A stretch of 64,000 nt of DNA from Cytophagales bacterium (GCA_025056215.1 JANWWC010000002.1:62001-126000); one strand, 5' to 3'; shown: positions 16,819 to 26,475, numbered from the stretch's first letter. The notes: generated by a model from the letters alone, not told the origin. Program-made: numbers and translations.

Positions 16819-19020
16819 TTATTTTTCAAAACGCAACCAACGCGCAGAGTGCGCTTCTAAACGAATAGGTTCACCGATTGCAATCTTTTCGCCGCTTATC
16901 GCATCTATTGCAATTTTATATGAATAAGCAGGTGTTTGTAATTTTACATCTTTAGATTCCCCATCGTTGATAAAAAAATAGTAGTCTACTTTCGGAGAGG
17001 CTAAACGATACACAATAGCTCCCTCACATTCGTAGGGAGATGTGTAGTTCCCTAAAGTATATTTCAAAAGCATTTCTTCCATCAATTGATTAGGTTTATG
17101 ACAAGCCAAAGAGGCTTCATAGCCTAATAATACTGAAGTTCCTCTTCCAAGTTTGTTTTCAATAATAGCAGGTTTATTAGGGTTGTAATTGTATGTTGCT
17201 AAAGTTTTAGCAGTTGTAATCGTTAAATCCACCATAAAACCCTTGATTTCTATTGCTCCTATGCTAAATGTTCGATTATTACCCGAATATTGAAAATTAT
17301 TGAGAGTGGCACCAAAAGTTTTTTCAAAAGTAGAACCTTTTCCGGTTCTAATAAGTCTCGCGTATTCATCAAACCATAGCGAAGGCATATCGCAAACGAG
17401 CCTTCCTCCCTGCTCTACATATTTGCTCAGCAGTTCGAACACATCATTACTTAAAGCAAGCATAGCGGGCAAATAAATAATTTTATAGCGCGCTGCCAAT
17501 CCATTTCTAATATCTTGCGCTGTTACGTATTCAAAAGGAATGTTTGCGTTTTGAAGCGCCCTACTCACACCAATACGAGCATAGATAGGTTTCATAAGGT
17601 TTTCTCGCGGTGCGTTTGTAGAAAGGGCTGCCCACATAGCATCGTTTTCCCATTCCCATAAGATGCCGACAAGAGGCTCTTTGCGCATTTGCCAAATTTC
17701 ATCTCTGTATTTTTGCATCGCTTGTGCAAGCTTACCGATTGTAATAGCGCGGTCGGTGAGATTTCCATTTCTATCTAAAAGACTGTATTCGCCTGCTTCC
17801 CCACCTGCAATACGAGCGTTCCAGCACCAAATTCCAAAGCCTCGAAAGCCTGCCGCCATTTGACTAAGATAAAATTGCAACAATGTTCCACCATCTACGT
17901 AGTAACCATTGTTAATAGCTTGAGGCTCTCCTGAAATTTGTTGCGGTCCTCCTGAAGATTCCCAACCTCCTACCCAACCTCCTTTAAAAAAATCGTGCAT
18001 GAGAGAGGCTTGTTGATAAAAGGGAAGTACAATTTCATGGTCAGTTTGCTCATAATGCCAAGCAAAATGTTGAGAAGGATAAAAAGAGCCATAGTCTTTA
18101 ATAACTTCTGCAATTGCCTCCATGTCTACTCCCATATAAGCAGCAGGGAGATATAAACTCATTTCTCCACCCCCTCTATATGGAGCTTCTTTATCTACAT
18201 TTTTAACAAAATGCTCTGCACTTTCTTTAATTCTAGCTACGCCATGATCTGCTTTGAATCGCATCAAATCGCGAATATGACGGTATTCGCGCCCACTGAG
18301 CTTTTTCCAATTATTTTTAAAATCTTCCCAGTCTTTGAAGCCTCCAAAAGGAGTAATCGATAAGTCTGGGATATGCTGATTATACGCTTTGTTTAAGTTT
18401 TCAATGGTTCCATATGTTTTTTTGCACCACTCTATAAAAAGTTCTTCGCCCTTAGGAGTCAGCTCAGTGCCTCGATTGCCCACTTCTGGATCGTATGAAA
18501 CACTAGTAGAACGAATCTGTTTTCCTCCGTTATTTTTAGCATATTCTTCCATCTTATCAATTCTTCTCAAAAGCACTTGCTTTTGATACTCTAGCATCTT
18601 AGGATTTTTGCGGACTTCTTCTATAGGCGTATTTTTAGGGATTCCAAGTTTAGAGAGGAGCTCATCTGTAATTTCTTCCCAGCCTCCTTCTCCGTACCAG
18701 AAGGGAATAATCCCTTCTTCGAGAGCTATTTTAGCGATCTGTCCTTCTGTCCAGCCAGGAGATGCTAAAATTTGCTTAAGCGCATTAAAACCCAACTGCC
18801 GCATAAGCCTAAAGTGTTGGCGCATTTCTTTTTCGCTCTCAGTAGGTTCTTGGATATATACAACTCCAGCGGGCATAGGAGCTATTTTGCGATATTTCCG
18901 TTGAGCAGGAGTTTCATGCTGTTTGTCGTAAAGCTCTCTCAAAAATTCATCTTTGTTTTGTGAAAATACTGAGTAGCTCAACAAAAAGATAAACACTTGC
19001 AGCAATTTTTTCATCATCAT
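16819..19020 (-). CDS. exported GH42-like glycoside hydrolase (beta-galactosidase-like)
   Basis: 733 residues from the first ATG of MMMKKLLQVF (19020); a further-upstream ATG at 19059 would bury the signal peptide. The signal is cleaved after SVFSQ. The body follows the GH42 TIM-barrel: RLMRQLGFNALKQ, the helix-rich GWEEITDELLSKLGIP, a probable acid/base in SVSYDPEVGNRG, and a probable nucleophile in GGWESSGGPQQISG. A trimerisation-like domain (VGILWEWENDAMWAAL ... RLVCDMPSLWF) follows. GH42 enzymes release beta-linked galactose or arabinose from oligosaccharides. There is no T9SS sorting tail, so it probably acts in the periplasm. The assignment of catalytic residues is by analogy. Confidence 0.75.
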   Translation of the reverse strand: MMMKKLLQVFIFLLSYSVFSQNKDEFLRELYDKQHETPAQRKYRKIAPMPAGVVYIQEPTESEKEMRQHFRLMRQLGFNALKQILASPGWTEGQIAKIALEEGIIPFWYGEGGWEEITDELLSKLGIPKNTPIEEVRKNPKMLEYQKQVLLRRIDKMEEYAKNNGGKQIRSTSVSYDPEVGNRGTELTPKGEELFIEWCKKTYGTIENLNKAYNQHIPDLSITPFGGFKDWEDFKNNWKKLSGREYRHIRDLMRFKADHGVARIKESAEHFVKNVDKEAPYRGGGEMSLYLPAAYMGVDMEAIAEVIKDYGSFYPSQHFAWHYEQTDHEIVLPFYQQASLMHDFFKGGWVGGWESSGGPQQISGEPQAINNGYYVDGGTLLQFYLSQMAAGFRGFGIWCWNARIAGGEAGEYSLLDRNGNLTDRAITIGKLAQAMQKYRDEIWQMRKEPLVGILWEWENDAMWAALSTNAPRENLMKPIYARIGVSRALQNANIPFEYVTAQDIRNGLAARYKIIYLPAMLALSNDVFELLSKYVEQGGRLVCDMPSLWFDEYARLIRTGKGSTFEKTFGATLNNFQYSGNNRTFSIGAIEIKGFMVDLTITTAKTLATYNYNPNKPAIIENKLGRGTSVLLGYEASLACHKPNQLMEEMLLKYTLGNYTSPYECEGAIVYRLASPKVDYYFFINDGESKDVKLQTPAYSYKIAIDAISGEKIAIGEPIRLEAHSARWLRFEK

Positions 19021-19157
19021 ACCTTTTCTTGGTTTTAAAAAGCGAAACACAACTAACAAAAATACATTTTCATTTCATTGCTCTGCTCTTACTCAAAATT
19101 CTCTCATCGAAACATGAAACAAAAAATTCGATTGTTAATCCATCACAAGAAAAAAAA

Positions 19158-20552
19158 TCATAACATTGTGCGGACATCAGTAATCACTCCCGTTATAGCG
19201 GCGGCGGCAGCAGTAAGAGGACTAGCTAAAATCGTTCTTGCGTTAGGGCCTTGCCTTCCCTCAAAGTTTCGATTTGAGGTAGAAACACAATATTTTCCAG
19301 GAGGTACCTTATCTTCATTCATTCCTAAACAGGCAGAGCATCCAGGCTCTCGCAATTCAAAACCTGCTTCTTCAAAAATTTTATCGAGTCCTTCTTGTCT
19401 GGCTTGCGCTTCTACCCGTTTAGAACCTGGAATAATCCACACATTCACATGAGGCGCTTTCTTTTTACCTTTTACAAAATGAGCTACCATTCTCAAATCT
19501 TCGATTCTAGCATTAGTACAACTTCCAATAAACACATAGTCAATAGGCTTCCCGAGCAACTTTTCACCTTTCTGAAAGCCCATATAACGCAAAGCTTTAT
19601 CGAAAGATTCTTGAGAAGTAGGGACGACCTCGTTTTCTGGAATCGCTTGCGAGATTCCCATTCCCATACCTGGATTAGTTCCGTAAGTAATCATAGGTTC
19701 TATCTCTTCAGCCCGAAACGTTAAAACTTTATCCCATTGTGCATCGGGGTCAGAACGTAGCTGTCTCCATTCATCTACAGCTTTTTCCCATGCATCTCCT
19801 TTGGGTGCAAAGTCTCTACCTTTCAGATACTCGAAAGTTTTTTCATCGGGAGCTATTAAACCTCCTCTAGCGCCCATTTCAATACTCATGTTGCATATAG
19901 TCATACGCGCCTCCATAGAAAGGGAATGAATGGTAGAGCCTGTGTATTCTACAAAATATCCTGTAGCGCCTCCTGCACTGATTTGTGAAATAATGTAAAG
20001 AATAACATCTTTTGAAGTAACACCTTTTTGAAGTGAACCATTGATTTCGATTTTCATGCGCTTAGGGCGATAAACCAACATAGTTTGAGTAGCAAGTACT
20101 TGTTCTACCTGACTTGTTCCGATGCCAAAAGCAATAGCTCCTAGCGCACCATGAGTAGATGTATGGCTATCTCCACAAACAATTGTGGTTCCTGGCTGCG
20201 TAATGCCGAGTTCAGGTCCGATTACATGAACAATACCTTGATTAGGATGCCCTAATCCATAAAGCTGAATTCCAAAGTCCTTGCAGTTCTGAATAAGTGT
20301 TTCAACTTGATGACGCGAAAGAGCTTCTTTAATAGGCAAATGTTGGTTTTTGGTAGGAACATTATGATCGGCAGTAGCGAAAGTCCGATGAGGACGAAAT
20401 ACAGGAATGCCGCGCTTACGAAGGCCTGCAAAAGCTTGCGGACTCGTTACTTCATGAATAAAGTGAGTATCTATATAAAGTACATCGGGATATCCTTCTT
20501 GAGAACGTACTACATGCTTATCCCATATCTTATCAATAATTGTTTTTCCCAT
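19158..20552 (-). CDS. leuC: 3-isopropylmalate dehydratase large subunit
   Basis: 464 residues. The aconitase-family iron-sulfur ligands lie in GSCTNAR (about residue 345) and GCSACLGMN (about 405-408), with the substrate region [20 protein letters not shown]. LeuC works with LeuD to isomerise 2-isopropylmalate to 3-isopropylmalate in leucine synthesis. Normally leuD follows directly; here the next gene downstream is the GH42-like enzyme, and no LeuD-like frame exists in the window. It is separated from an unknown membrane protein by a 119-bp divergent region. No leucine-rich leader was found in that region. Confidence 0.95.
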   Translation of the reverse strand: MGKTIIDKIWDKHVVRSQEGYPDVLYIDTHFIHEVTSPQAFAGLRKRGIPVFRPHRTFATADHNVPTKNQHLPIKEALSRHQVETLIQNCKDFGIQLYGLGHPNQGIVHVIGPELGITQPGTTIVCGDSHTSTHGALGAIAFGIGTSQVEQVLATQTMLVYRPKRMKIEINGSLQKGVTSKDVILYIISQISAGGATGYFVEYTGSTIHSLSMEARMTICNMSIEMGARGGLIAPDEKTFEYLKGRDFAPKGDAWEKAVDEWRQLRSDPDAQWDKVLTFRAEEIEPMITYGTNPGMGMGISQAIPENEVVPTSQESFDKALRYMGFQKGEKLLGKPIDYVFIGSCTNARIEDLRMVAHFVKGKKKAPHVNVWIIPGSKRVEAQARQEGLDKIFEEAGFELREPGCSACLGMNEDKVPPGKYCVSTSNRNFEGRQGPNARTILASPLTAAAAAITGVITDVRTML

Positions 20553-20671
20553 CCTTTTGGTTTAAAATTTTTGCAAAGCAACAAAATCTGTTATTCAATC
20601 CAAAATAAGATTATAATATGCTCTAATTATGAATCTTATTTCCGATATTTGCAAAAACTTCTTAAAAGTTT

Positions 20672-21178
20672 ATGTGGCTTCATCAATTGTTTCGATTAGT
20701 TAAGTGGCTTTGGGCATTTTCGTTTCTTATTTTTTTTATCGTATTTTTTTGGACATACGCTTCTTTAGGAGAAACTCTTCGCATCCCGTTGGATAATAAA
20801 GGAAACGTTTTATTTCTTCAACGCGATTACTATTATTATTATATCTCTGCTCTTTTTCTGATGTCTAATATTTTTGTGATAATTATTGGGAACCTTATTG
20901 CCTTTTTCCCCGATAGTCTGCTGCCTGTTCCAAATCGAAGTTATTGGATTTCTACTAAACAATTACGTGAAGAAATTAATTGGCGAATTAAACGGGTATT
21001 TTCGGGTATTGGGCTTTTTATGAACCTCTTCTTAACATGGATTTGTTGGTGGATATTTCATGTTAATTCCCAAAACCCTAGTAATTTTACTGGAACTACC
21101 GCCGCAACTTTTGTAACTATAGCAAGTGGGTTTATTTTTATTTGTGACTATCGGAAAACAGTAAAATCTGCATTTTAG
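20672..21178 (+). CDS. four-helix membrane protein upstream of heme O synthase, unknown function
   Basis: 168 residues with four hydrophobic segments (about 11-31, 54-78, 107-130, 139-160), and a run of five tyrosines before the second. I do not recognise a family. It ends 12 bp before the heme O synthase gene and precedes cytochrome oxidase subunit III, so it is probably cotranscribed and may assist oxidase assembly or simply sit at the head of the unit. The start at 20672 gives a natural N-terminus before the first helix. Confidence 0.65.
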   Translation: MWLHQLFRLVKWLWAFSFLIFFIVFFWTYASLGETLRIPLDNKGNVLFLQRDYYYYYISALFLMSNIFVIIIGNLIAFFPDSLLPVPNRSYWISTKQLREEINWRIKRVFSGIGLFMNLFLTWICWWIFHVNSQNPSNFTGTTAATFVTIASGFIFICDYRKTVKSAF

Positions 21179-21190
21179 TTTTTTAATAAC

Positions 21191-22096
21191 ATGGCAATTG
21201 CTTCCTCTGAGTCTGTTGCTACCAGATTTTCGAACAAAAGTTTTTGGCTAAAAATTAAGCCCTTTATTGCTTTACTTAAGTTGCGATTAAGCATTTTAGT
21301 AGTTTTTTCAGGCTTATTCGGATATTTATTAGCTATCAAAGAACTAAATATATTTAAACTAATAGTTCTGGGAATTGGTAGTTTTTGCGTTACAGGAGCT
21401 GCTAACATTCTCAATCAAATTTATGAAAAAGAATTCGATAAACTGATGAGAAGAACTTGCCAACGACCCCTTCCAACGGGAACTATTACCGAACGACAAG
21501 CATTTATTTACGCATCTATATTAGGAATCGTAGGAATTTACCTATTGGCTTTTCATATTAACTTTCTTACAGGAGGCTTGTCTCTGTTATCCTTAGCGTT
21601 ATATAGTTTTATTTATACTCCTTTGAAGCAAATCACCCCTTTTTCTGTGTTTATAGGCGCTTTCCCTGGCGCTCTACCTCCATTAATTGGGTGGGTTGCT
21701 GCTGTAGAAGAAATTTCAGCAGGTGCGCTCATTATTTTTGGAATACAATTTTTCTGGCAATTTCCACATTTTTGGGCTATTGCTTGGATTGGACATCAAG
21801 ACTACCAAAGAGCTGGATTTCGAATGCTTCCCTTAGGAGAACAAAAAAATAGAAGAATTCCAGTTCTGATGGCCACCTATGCAAGCATACTTATTCCTTT
21901 AGGAATTTTGCCTTCTATGTATGGGATTACAGGAACAATTTCTGCCATTATTGCCGTTTTAGCAGGTACGCTCTTTTTAATTTCTACTTTTCAACTCATC
22001 GAAACAGGTGATGATATATCAGCGAAAAAGGTGTTGTGGGCTTCATTTTTATATTTGCCTACTGTCCAAATCGCTTATCTACTCGACAAAACTTAA
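21191..22096 (+). CDS. ctaB: protoheme IX farnesyltransferase (heme O synthase)
   Basis: 301 residues, polytopic UbiA-family prenyltransferase. The first acidic motif reads NILNQIYEKEFDKLMRRT followed by the CQRPLPTG signature of heme O synthase; the second helical half has GWVAAVEEISAGALI and FFWQFPHFWAIAWIGHQDYQ. It attaches a farnesyl chain to heme b to make heme O, the precursor of heme A. Neighbours support this: oxidase subunit III follows 54 bp on, and heme A synthase lies elsewhere in the window (31147-32226). Confidence 0.96.
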   Translation: MAIASSESVATRFSNKSFWLKIKPFIALLKLRLSILVVFSGLFGYLLAIKELNIFKLIVLGIGSFCVTGAANILNQIYEKEFDKLMRRTCQRPLPTGTITERQAFIYASILGIVGIYLLAFHINFLTGGLSLLSLALYSFIYTPLKQITPFSVFIGAFPGALPPLIGWVAAVEEISAGALIIFGIQFFWQFPHFWAIAWIGHQDYQRAGFRMLPLGEQKNRRIPVLMATYASILIPLGILPSMYGITGTISAIIAVLAGTLFLISTFQLIETGDDISAKKVLWASFLYLPTVQIAYLLDKT

Positions 22097-22150
22097 TTTA
22101 CCAAACATTTGATTTAAACAAAACTATGATACTATTAAATCTGTAAAAAT

Positions 22151-22732
22151 ATGAAAAACACCGAGAACACTTCCTCTGTTGTAGAACCTACTTTGCGAAT
22201 GCATCCTAAAAAATTTGCGCTATGGCTCTTTTTAGTAAGCGTGATTATGATATTCGCTTCTATGACAAGCGCCTATATTGTAAGAATGTCAGAAGGAAAT
22301 TGGCTCTACTTCGAATTACCTACTATGTTCTACTACAGTACTTGCATAGTGATTTTGAGTAGTGTTGCGATGCACTGGGCATATGTGGCAGCTAAAAAAG
22401 ACAATTTCTTCCATATCAAAGGAGGACTTATTGCTACAGCAGTCTTAGGAATTACTTTTCTTTATTTGCAGATAAAAGGTTGGGAGCAAATGGTAGCAAT
22501 GTCGGTATATCTTGTAGGAAATCCTTCTGGCTCGTTTGTTTACGTCATCACAGGACTTCACGGATTGCATATCGTCAGTGCAATTATTGTGGTATTATTT
22601 ACACTTGTATCAGCCTTTCGCATGAAAATTCACGCAAAAAATATGCTGCAAATCAGTATGTGCGCCACTTATTGGCACTTTTTAGGCATCTTATGGATTT
22701 ATTTGTTCGTATTTATGCTTATCTACAGATAA
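22151..22732 (+). CDS. ctaE: cytochrome c oxidase subunit III
   Basis: 193 residues with five membrane helices, the short form of subunit III found in Bacteroidota. Diagnostic pieces are KFALWLFLVSVIMIFASMTSAY, the glutamine/glycine-rich helix 3 and the HGLHIVSAIIVVLF ... TYWHFLGILWIYLF ending. It supports the catalytic core of heme-copper oxidase in aerobic respiration. Subunits I and II are not in the window, so the oxidase genes are split or continue elsewhere; ctaB lies directly upstream. The stop is immediately adjacent (no gap) to the stop of the convergent M23 peptidase. Confidence 0.93.
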   Translation: MKNTENTSSVVEPTLRMHPKKFALWLFLVSVIMIFASMTSAYIVRMSEGNWLYFELPTMFYYSTCIVILSSVAMHWAYVAAKKDNFFHIKGGLIATAVLGITFLYLQIKGWEQMVAMSVYLVGNPSGSFVYVITGLHGLHIVSAIIVVLFTLVSAFRMKIHAKNMLQISMCATYWHFLGILWIYLFVFMLIYR

Positions 22733-24607
22733 TCATAACTTCAGCTCATAAAACACTTCGTTTCCAGCCTTATCCACGAGATATAACAAAAACTTTCCAT
22801 GAAAAACATGATGAGGGCGCTTTACAGTCCACACAAGTTGGCTCTTAGCGTCGTAGCGCATCAATACATATTCGCCATTTAAATATCCTTTGTAAGCATG
22901 AATACCCGAAAGGTTATCTGAAATTCTAAAAGTAAGTTGAGATAAAGTCCGACGAACAAGAGATGCTTTAGGAGGCTCTATATCGTTCTGAAGGACGAAC
23001 TTTCCTAATTCTAATGTATTAGCTATTAACCAATCTCCATCATAACGGGTCTCTAACCATTTAATTCCTTTGTTGGAAAGGCGGCAGATTCCCGTTTTTT
23101 TTCCAAGTTCCCCTAAAGAAAACAAAGGTCGGAAACGAATTTCCAAAGAAGAAAGCAACGGAATTTCATCAGTATTAATTTGAAAACTTTCTGAATGTTC
23201 TTGAACTTGTAAATAAAGCGTATCGAATAGTGTATTTTCCTGAAAATGAAGTTGAAGTCTATTTCCTAAATATTGATATGGTTGCGCACTAGGAACAAAA
23301 TCAGAAAACTTTAGTACTGTAGTTTCAAAAGAGGTAGTTATAGAATCGGGCAATCCTTGTCTCAAATCCCATAAAAAAGTACAAGTATGAGAAAGTACAT
23401 AAGCAGCGGGAAGCCTAAAAACACTATCTTTTACATGAATCAAACAAGTATCTCCTTGCAGAGTTTTCCAAGAAGTTATCTTAAGCCAGTTCTCTTCTAC
23501 TTGCCAGCGCGTAGCTTCTTTTTGAGGAAATGAAGAAGAAGGAACATAGTCAGCGTTTCCTAAAATATCAAACTCCACGAACGTAGCATTAGCGCGGCTA
23601 TCTTGAAAAACTAACTTTATTGTATAAAACTTTCGATGTTCTATATAGAGAATACCATTTTGAGAGTTGTAAAAAGGAAGCGCGTTTCCATCTTGTACAT
23701 AGGCACGTGCAAATTTCTGATGCGTGTGTTTCCAGATAGGATAATTAATGTAATAGTTAATAGCTTTAGTTAAATGAAAAGGGAAATGAGTAATTTTTTG
23801 TTGAAAAACTTCAGTTTGATTTTGAAAGATAGTTACGTAATTAACCCCATAACGATTAATTGTTTGATTAGCAATATCATAACCTTTGTACTCTATTCCA
23901 ATATTTCCATAAGCATAAACAGTTTCTTTGGGTTTATAAGTATTTCCATACTTGTACAAAAAAAGCTCTTTTCTTGTATGCTCTCCGTTAATGCGCGCCT
24001 GAGGGCTTAAACATACAAGTGCAATTTTCTCAAGAACGGGAGGAAGATTATCTATGACTTCTCGAAACCCAAATAGAAGAGGATCCAACGGGATATCGCC
24101 TTCTGAACGAATCTCAAAATGGAGGTGAGGTCCTGCTGATGCACCAGTATTTCCAGAATATCCTATTATATCTCCTTTTTTGAAAGTAAACAAATGAGGT
24201 GGAAGGCTATCAATATCGATCTCCATCGTTTGAAGAGCGTATTGTTGTTCGAGAAGATAAGATTCAATAACGGGATGAAAAGACTCTAAGTGCCCATACA
24301 GAGTAACTTTTCCGTTCGAATGCTTAAGATATAAAGCGTTTCCATATCCTGTTGCCGAGGTTTTAAGGCGCACCACATATCCATCCGCCGCTGCATGAAC
24401 AGGTATCCCCGTTCGCCCGTCCGTTTTGATGTCAATTCCTGCATGAAAATGATTAGTGCGCAACTCGGCAAATCCCCCTGAAAGAAAAGAAGTTTGTCCT
24501 GGGCGAATAGGAAAAATAAAGAAGTTTTTTTCGAACTGAATGGTTTGACAGTACACTCCAGAAAAAGCGAATACTAAGGCAACCCAGTTCCACTTTTTTA
24601 AAATCAT
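22733..24607 (-). CDS. exported M23 peptidase (LytM-type)
   Basis: 624 residues with a signal peptide (cleavage near SGVYC-QTI). The LytM zinc site is intact: HFHAGID (His55-x3-Asp59) and GPHLHFEIRSEG (about 157-168). This is a lysostaphin-like metallopeptidase domain cutting peptide cross-links of peptidoglycan. A long C-terminal region (about 190-624) is of beta-strand type and not recognised; it ends in a domain with ISDNLSGIHAYKGYLNGEYV, common in Bacteroidota M23 proteins. The gene starts 3 bp after the FtsL-like gene, so both probably form one cell-wall/division unit. Confidence 0.85.
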   Translation of the reverse strand: MILKKWNWVALVFAFSGVYCQTIQFEKNFFIFPIRPGQTSFLSGGFAELRTNHFHAGIDIKTDGRTGIPVHAAADGYVVRLKTSATGYGNALYLKHSNGKVTLYGHLESFHPVIESYLLEQQYALQTMEIDIDSLPPHLFTFKKGDIIGYSGNTGASAGPHLHFEIRSEGDIPLDPLLFGFREVIDNLPPVLEKIALVCLSPQARINGEHTRKELFLYKYGNTYKPKETVYAYGNIGIEYKGYDIANQTINRYGVNYVTIFQNQTEVFQQKITHFPFHLTKAINYYINYPIWKHTHQKFARAYVQDGNALPFYNSQNGILYIEHRKFYTIKLVFQDSRANATFVEFDILGNADYVPSSSFPQKEATRWQVEENWLKITSWKTLQGDTCLIHVKDSVFRLPAAYVLSHTCTFLWDLRQGLPDSITTSFETTVLKFSDFVPSAQPYQYLGNRLQLHFQENTLFDTLYLQVQEHSESFQINTDEIPLLSSLEIRFRPLFSLGELGKKTGICRLSNKGIKWLETRYDGDWLIANTLELGKFVLQNDIEPPKASLVRRTLSQLTFRISDNLSGIHAYKGYLNGEYVLMRYDAKSQLVWTVKRPHHVFHGKFLLYLVDKAGNEVFYELKL

Positions 24608-24610
24608 TTT

Positions 24611-24970
24611 TTACTCTACCTTTTCTTCCAAGGAAATAATAGGTTTATCATTTTCTACTAATCCGAGCTTAGAAACGCGCTTTGCCAATTCTGATGGTTT
24701 AGCCGCATTGATATATTCGTATTTTAGAGAACTATAATCAACGCGTATTACTTCTAAATTGCGTTTGGCTTCTGTATACTTTCGAATCAATTTTTCTGAA
24801 TAATGCACATTCGCAATATACAATACCCCAAGGAACGTCAAATAAAAAATCCTAGGAAGATACTTTAAGGCAATATCATTATCTATTTTGATATCGTGTA
24901 TTCTCACGCGCCCTATGAAGGCTTTTGGGGTTTCTTCAGAAGAAGACTGCTTGAACTGATTAGCTTTCAT
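24611..24970 (-). CDS. ftsL: FtsL-like cell division protein
   Basis: 119 residues with a charged N-terminal tail, one membrane helix (YLPRIFYLTFLGVLYIANV, about 38-56) and a coiled-coil periplasmic part (KLIRKYTEAKRNLEVIRVDYSSLKYEY) ending in KRVSKLGLVEND. This matches the FtsL-like family of Bacteroidota, a bitopic divisome protein acting with FtsB and FtsQ. It normally sits in the dcw cluster between rsmH and ftsI. Here it stands between atpH and an M23 peptidase, which is unusual. A related DivIC-like protein is the alternative. Confidence 0.72.
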   Translation of the reverse strand: MKANQFKQSSSEETPKAFIGRVRIHDIKIDNDIALKYLPRIFYLTFLGVLYIANVHYSEKLIRKYTEAKRNLEVIRVDYSSLKYEYINAAKPSELAKRVSKLGLVENDKPIISLEEKVE

Positions 24971-24992
24971 ACAAAGAAATAGTTTTCAAAAT

Positions 24993-25020
24993 AAAAAACT
25001 CTCCTCTTACGAGGGGAGCC
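24993..25020 (-). terminator. rho-independent terminator after atpH
   Basis: On the minus strand CTCCCCTC pairs with GAGGAGAG (seven of eight positions) around a GTAA loop, followed by six T. It lies 24 bp beyond the atpH stop and separates the ATP synthase genes from the FtsL-like gene. Confidence 0.8.
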
Positions 25021-25043
25021 TATTTTTAGAGCAATCATAAATC

Positions 25044-25592
25044 TTATCCGTTACCGCCATCGGCAAAAACAGCATTTAACTTTTGTAGCTTAGACTTTAT
25101 GGAAGCATCTATCATTCTATCATCGATTTTTAAAATAAATCCTCCAATTACTGAAACATCAATTTTTTCAGACAAAACAACCTTTTTAGAAGGGAAAGCC
25201 TTCTCTATTATTGAAATAATTTTATTTCGCAACGAATTAGATAGTGCAAGAGCTGTAATGACTTCTACTGTTAAAATTCCCTTTCTATTTTTATAAATTT
25301 CAACAAAACTTTTCGATATGTCTTCCAATTCGTGAAAGCGATTTTTTTTTGCGATAAGACTTAAGAAAGATAAAGTCAAACTATTCAATTTTCCCTTAAA
25401 AACATTCTCTATAATCTGCTTCTTTTTAAAAGGGTTAATAATCGGATTTTTAAGAAGCCTTCTAAATTCAAATGATATTTTGCAAGTCTGTGCGATGAGT
25501 TCCATATCGTTCTTGCAGTCATCCAATATGTTCTTTGCTTCAGCCAATTGAAACAAAGGCTTGGCATATCTTATTGCTACTCGAGCATTCAT
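25044..25592 (-). CDS. atpH: F-type ATP synthase subunit delta
   Basis: 182 residues of the OSCP/delta family. N-terminal ARVAIRYAKPLFQLAEAKN and the FRRLLKNPIINPFKKKQII segment, together with the C-terminal VIGGFILKIDDRMIDASIKSKL motif, are diagnostic. It links F1 to the b-subunit stalk. It follows atpF by 9 bp and is the last gene of the block, ending in a terminator; atpA and atpG, which normally follow, are absent. Confidence 0.96.
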   Translation of the reverse strand: MNARVAIRYAKPLFQLAEAKNILDDCKNDMELIAQTCKISFEFRRLLKNPIINPFKKKQIIENVFKGKLNSLTLSFLSLIAKKNRFHELEDISKSFVEIYKNRKGILTVEVITALALSNSLRNKIISIIEKAFPSKKVVLSEKIDVSVIGGFILKIDDRMIDASIKSKLQKLNAVFADGGNG

Positions 25593-25601
25593 ATAAATTT
25601 C

Positions 25602-26096
25602 TTAATTTAATTTAACATCTTTCAAATAAGCTTCAATCAAACTCTCATGCGCTCCTGCCTTTTCAAGTTCCTTTCTAAGAATCTTTTCAGCAATCTCCAA
25701 CGAGAGCGAAGCTACCTGGCGACGTACTTCTGCAAGCGCTGCTTTTTTCTCGTTTTGAATAGCTTCTTGTGCTGACGCAATAATCTTGGAGCTTTCTATT
25801 TTGGCTTTTTGCTCAGCATCTTCTATAATTTTAGCTGCAGCTTTTTTAGCATCAGCAATGATTTTTTCTTTTTCTGCCCGTCCTTCCGCTATCAATCTTT
25901 CGTTTTCTTTGGTAAGTTCTTGCATTTTTTCCTTTGCTCTTTTAGCCGCATCGAGTTGTTCTTGTATTGTTTGTTCGCGCTCTTTAATTGCATTCATAAT
26001 TGGCTTAAAAGCAAACTGACCCAACAAAACTAATACAATTAAAAAAAGGAAAGATGTCCAAAATAATAAACCAACATTAGGAGTTACAATATCCAT
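25602..26096 (-). CDS. atpF: F-type ATP synthase subunit b
   Basis: 164 residues with one N-terminal membrane helix (LLFWTSFLFLIVLVLLGQFAF) and a long charged coiled coil of alanine, lysine and glutamate that forms the peripheral stalk. The GLLFWT and FKPIMNAIKERE segments are conserved in subunit b. It lies between atpE and atpH in the usual order, 9 bp before atpH. Confidence 0.96.
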   Translation of the reverse strand: MDIVTPNVGLLFWTSFLFLIVLVLLGQFAFKPIMNAIKEREQTIQEQLDAAKRAKEKMQELTKENERLIAEGRAEKEKIIADAKKAAAKIIEDAEQKAKIESSKIIASAQEAIQNEKKAALAEVRRQVASLSLEIAEKILRKELEKAGAHESLIEAYLKDVKLN

Positions 26097-26175
26097 AGGC
26101 GATTAGCATTTTAAATTGTTTCTAGAAGACAGTCTGCATGGCTATTCCATGCAGACAATTTTGAAGAATGGAGAT

Positions 26176-26421
26176 TTACTTGATGAGCAAGCAAACAACC
26201 ACTGCAAAGAGAGCAACTCCTTCGATGAGCGCTGCAGAAATCAACATTGCTAACTGAAGTTTTCCAGCAATTTCAGGCTGACGCGCCATAGACTCTACTG
26301 CACTTCCTCCGATGCGTCCGATTCCTAAGCCTGCGCCAATTACTGCCAAACCTGCACCAATACCAGCTCCCATTGGTCCTAACGACCCTGTTAGCTCTAA
26401 TAAAATACTTAATAATGACAT
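26176..26421 (-). CDS. atpE: F-type ATP synthase subunit c
   Basis: 81 residues from ATG 26421 (MSLLSILLEL); a longer frame upstream adds an improbable basic leader that overlaps the promoter. Two helices form a hairpin: a glycine-rich GAGIGAGLAVIGAGLGIG and a second helix with the ion-binding glutamate in LISAALIEGVALFAVVV, joined by the polar loop ARQPE. It forms the proton-translocating c-ring. The polar neighbours do not suggest sodium use, but this is not certain. atpB is not upstream. Confidence 0.96.
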   Translation of the reverse strand: MSLLSILLELTGSLGPMGAGIGAGLAVIGAGLGIGRIGGSAVESMARQPEIAGKLQLAMLISAALIEGVALFAVVVCLLIK

Positions 26422-26475
26422 TTTTTTAAAGTTTAAAGTTTTTACTACTCTCGAAGAAACTAACTTTCTTCGCCC

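Noticed and set aside
19021-19059. Upstream ATG of the GH42-like gene
   Set aside because: The added residues are basic and would precede a complete signal peptide starting MMMKKLLQ.
20553-20671. Leucine attenuator ahead of leuC
   Set aside because: No Leu-rich short ORF or hairpin with T run was found on the minus strand, and no promoter box was found either.
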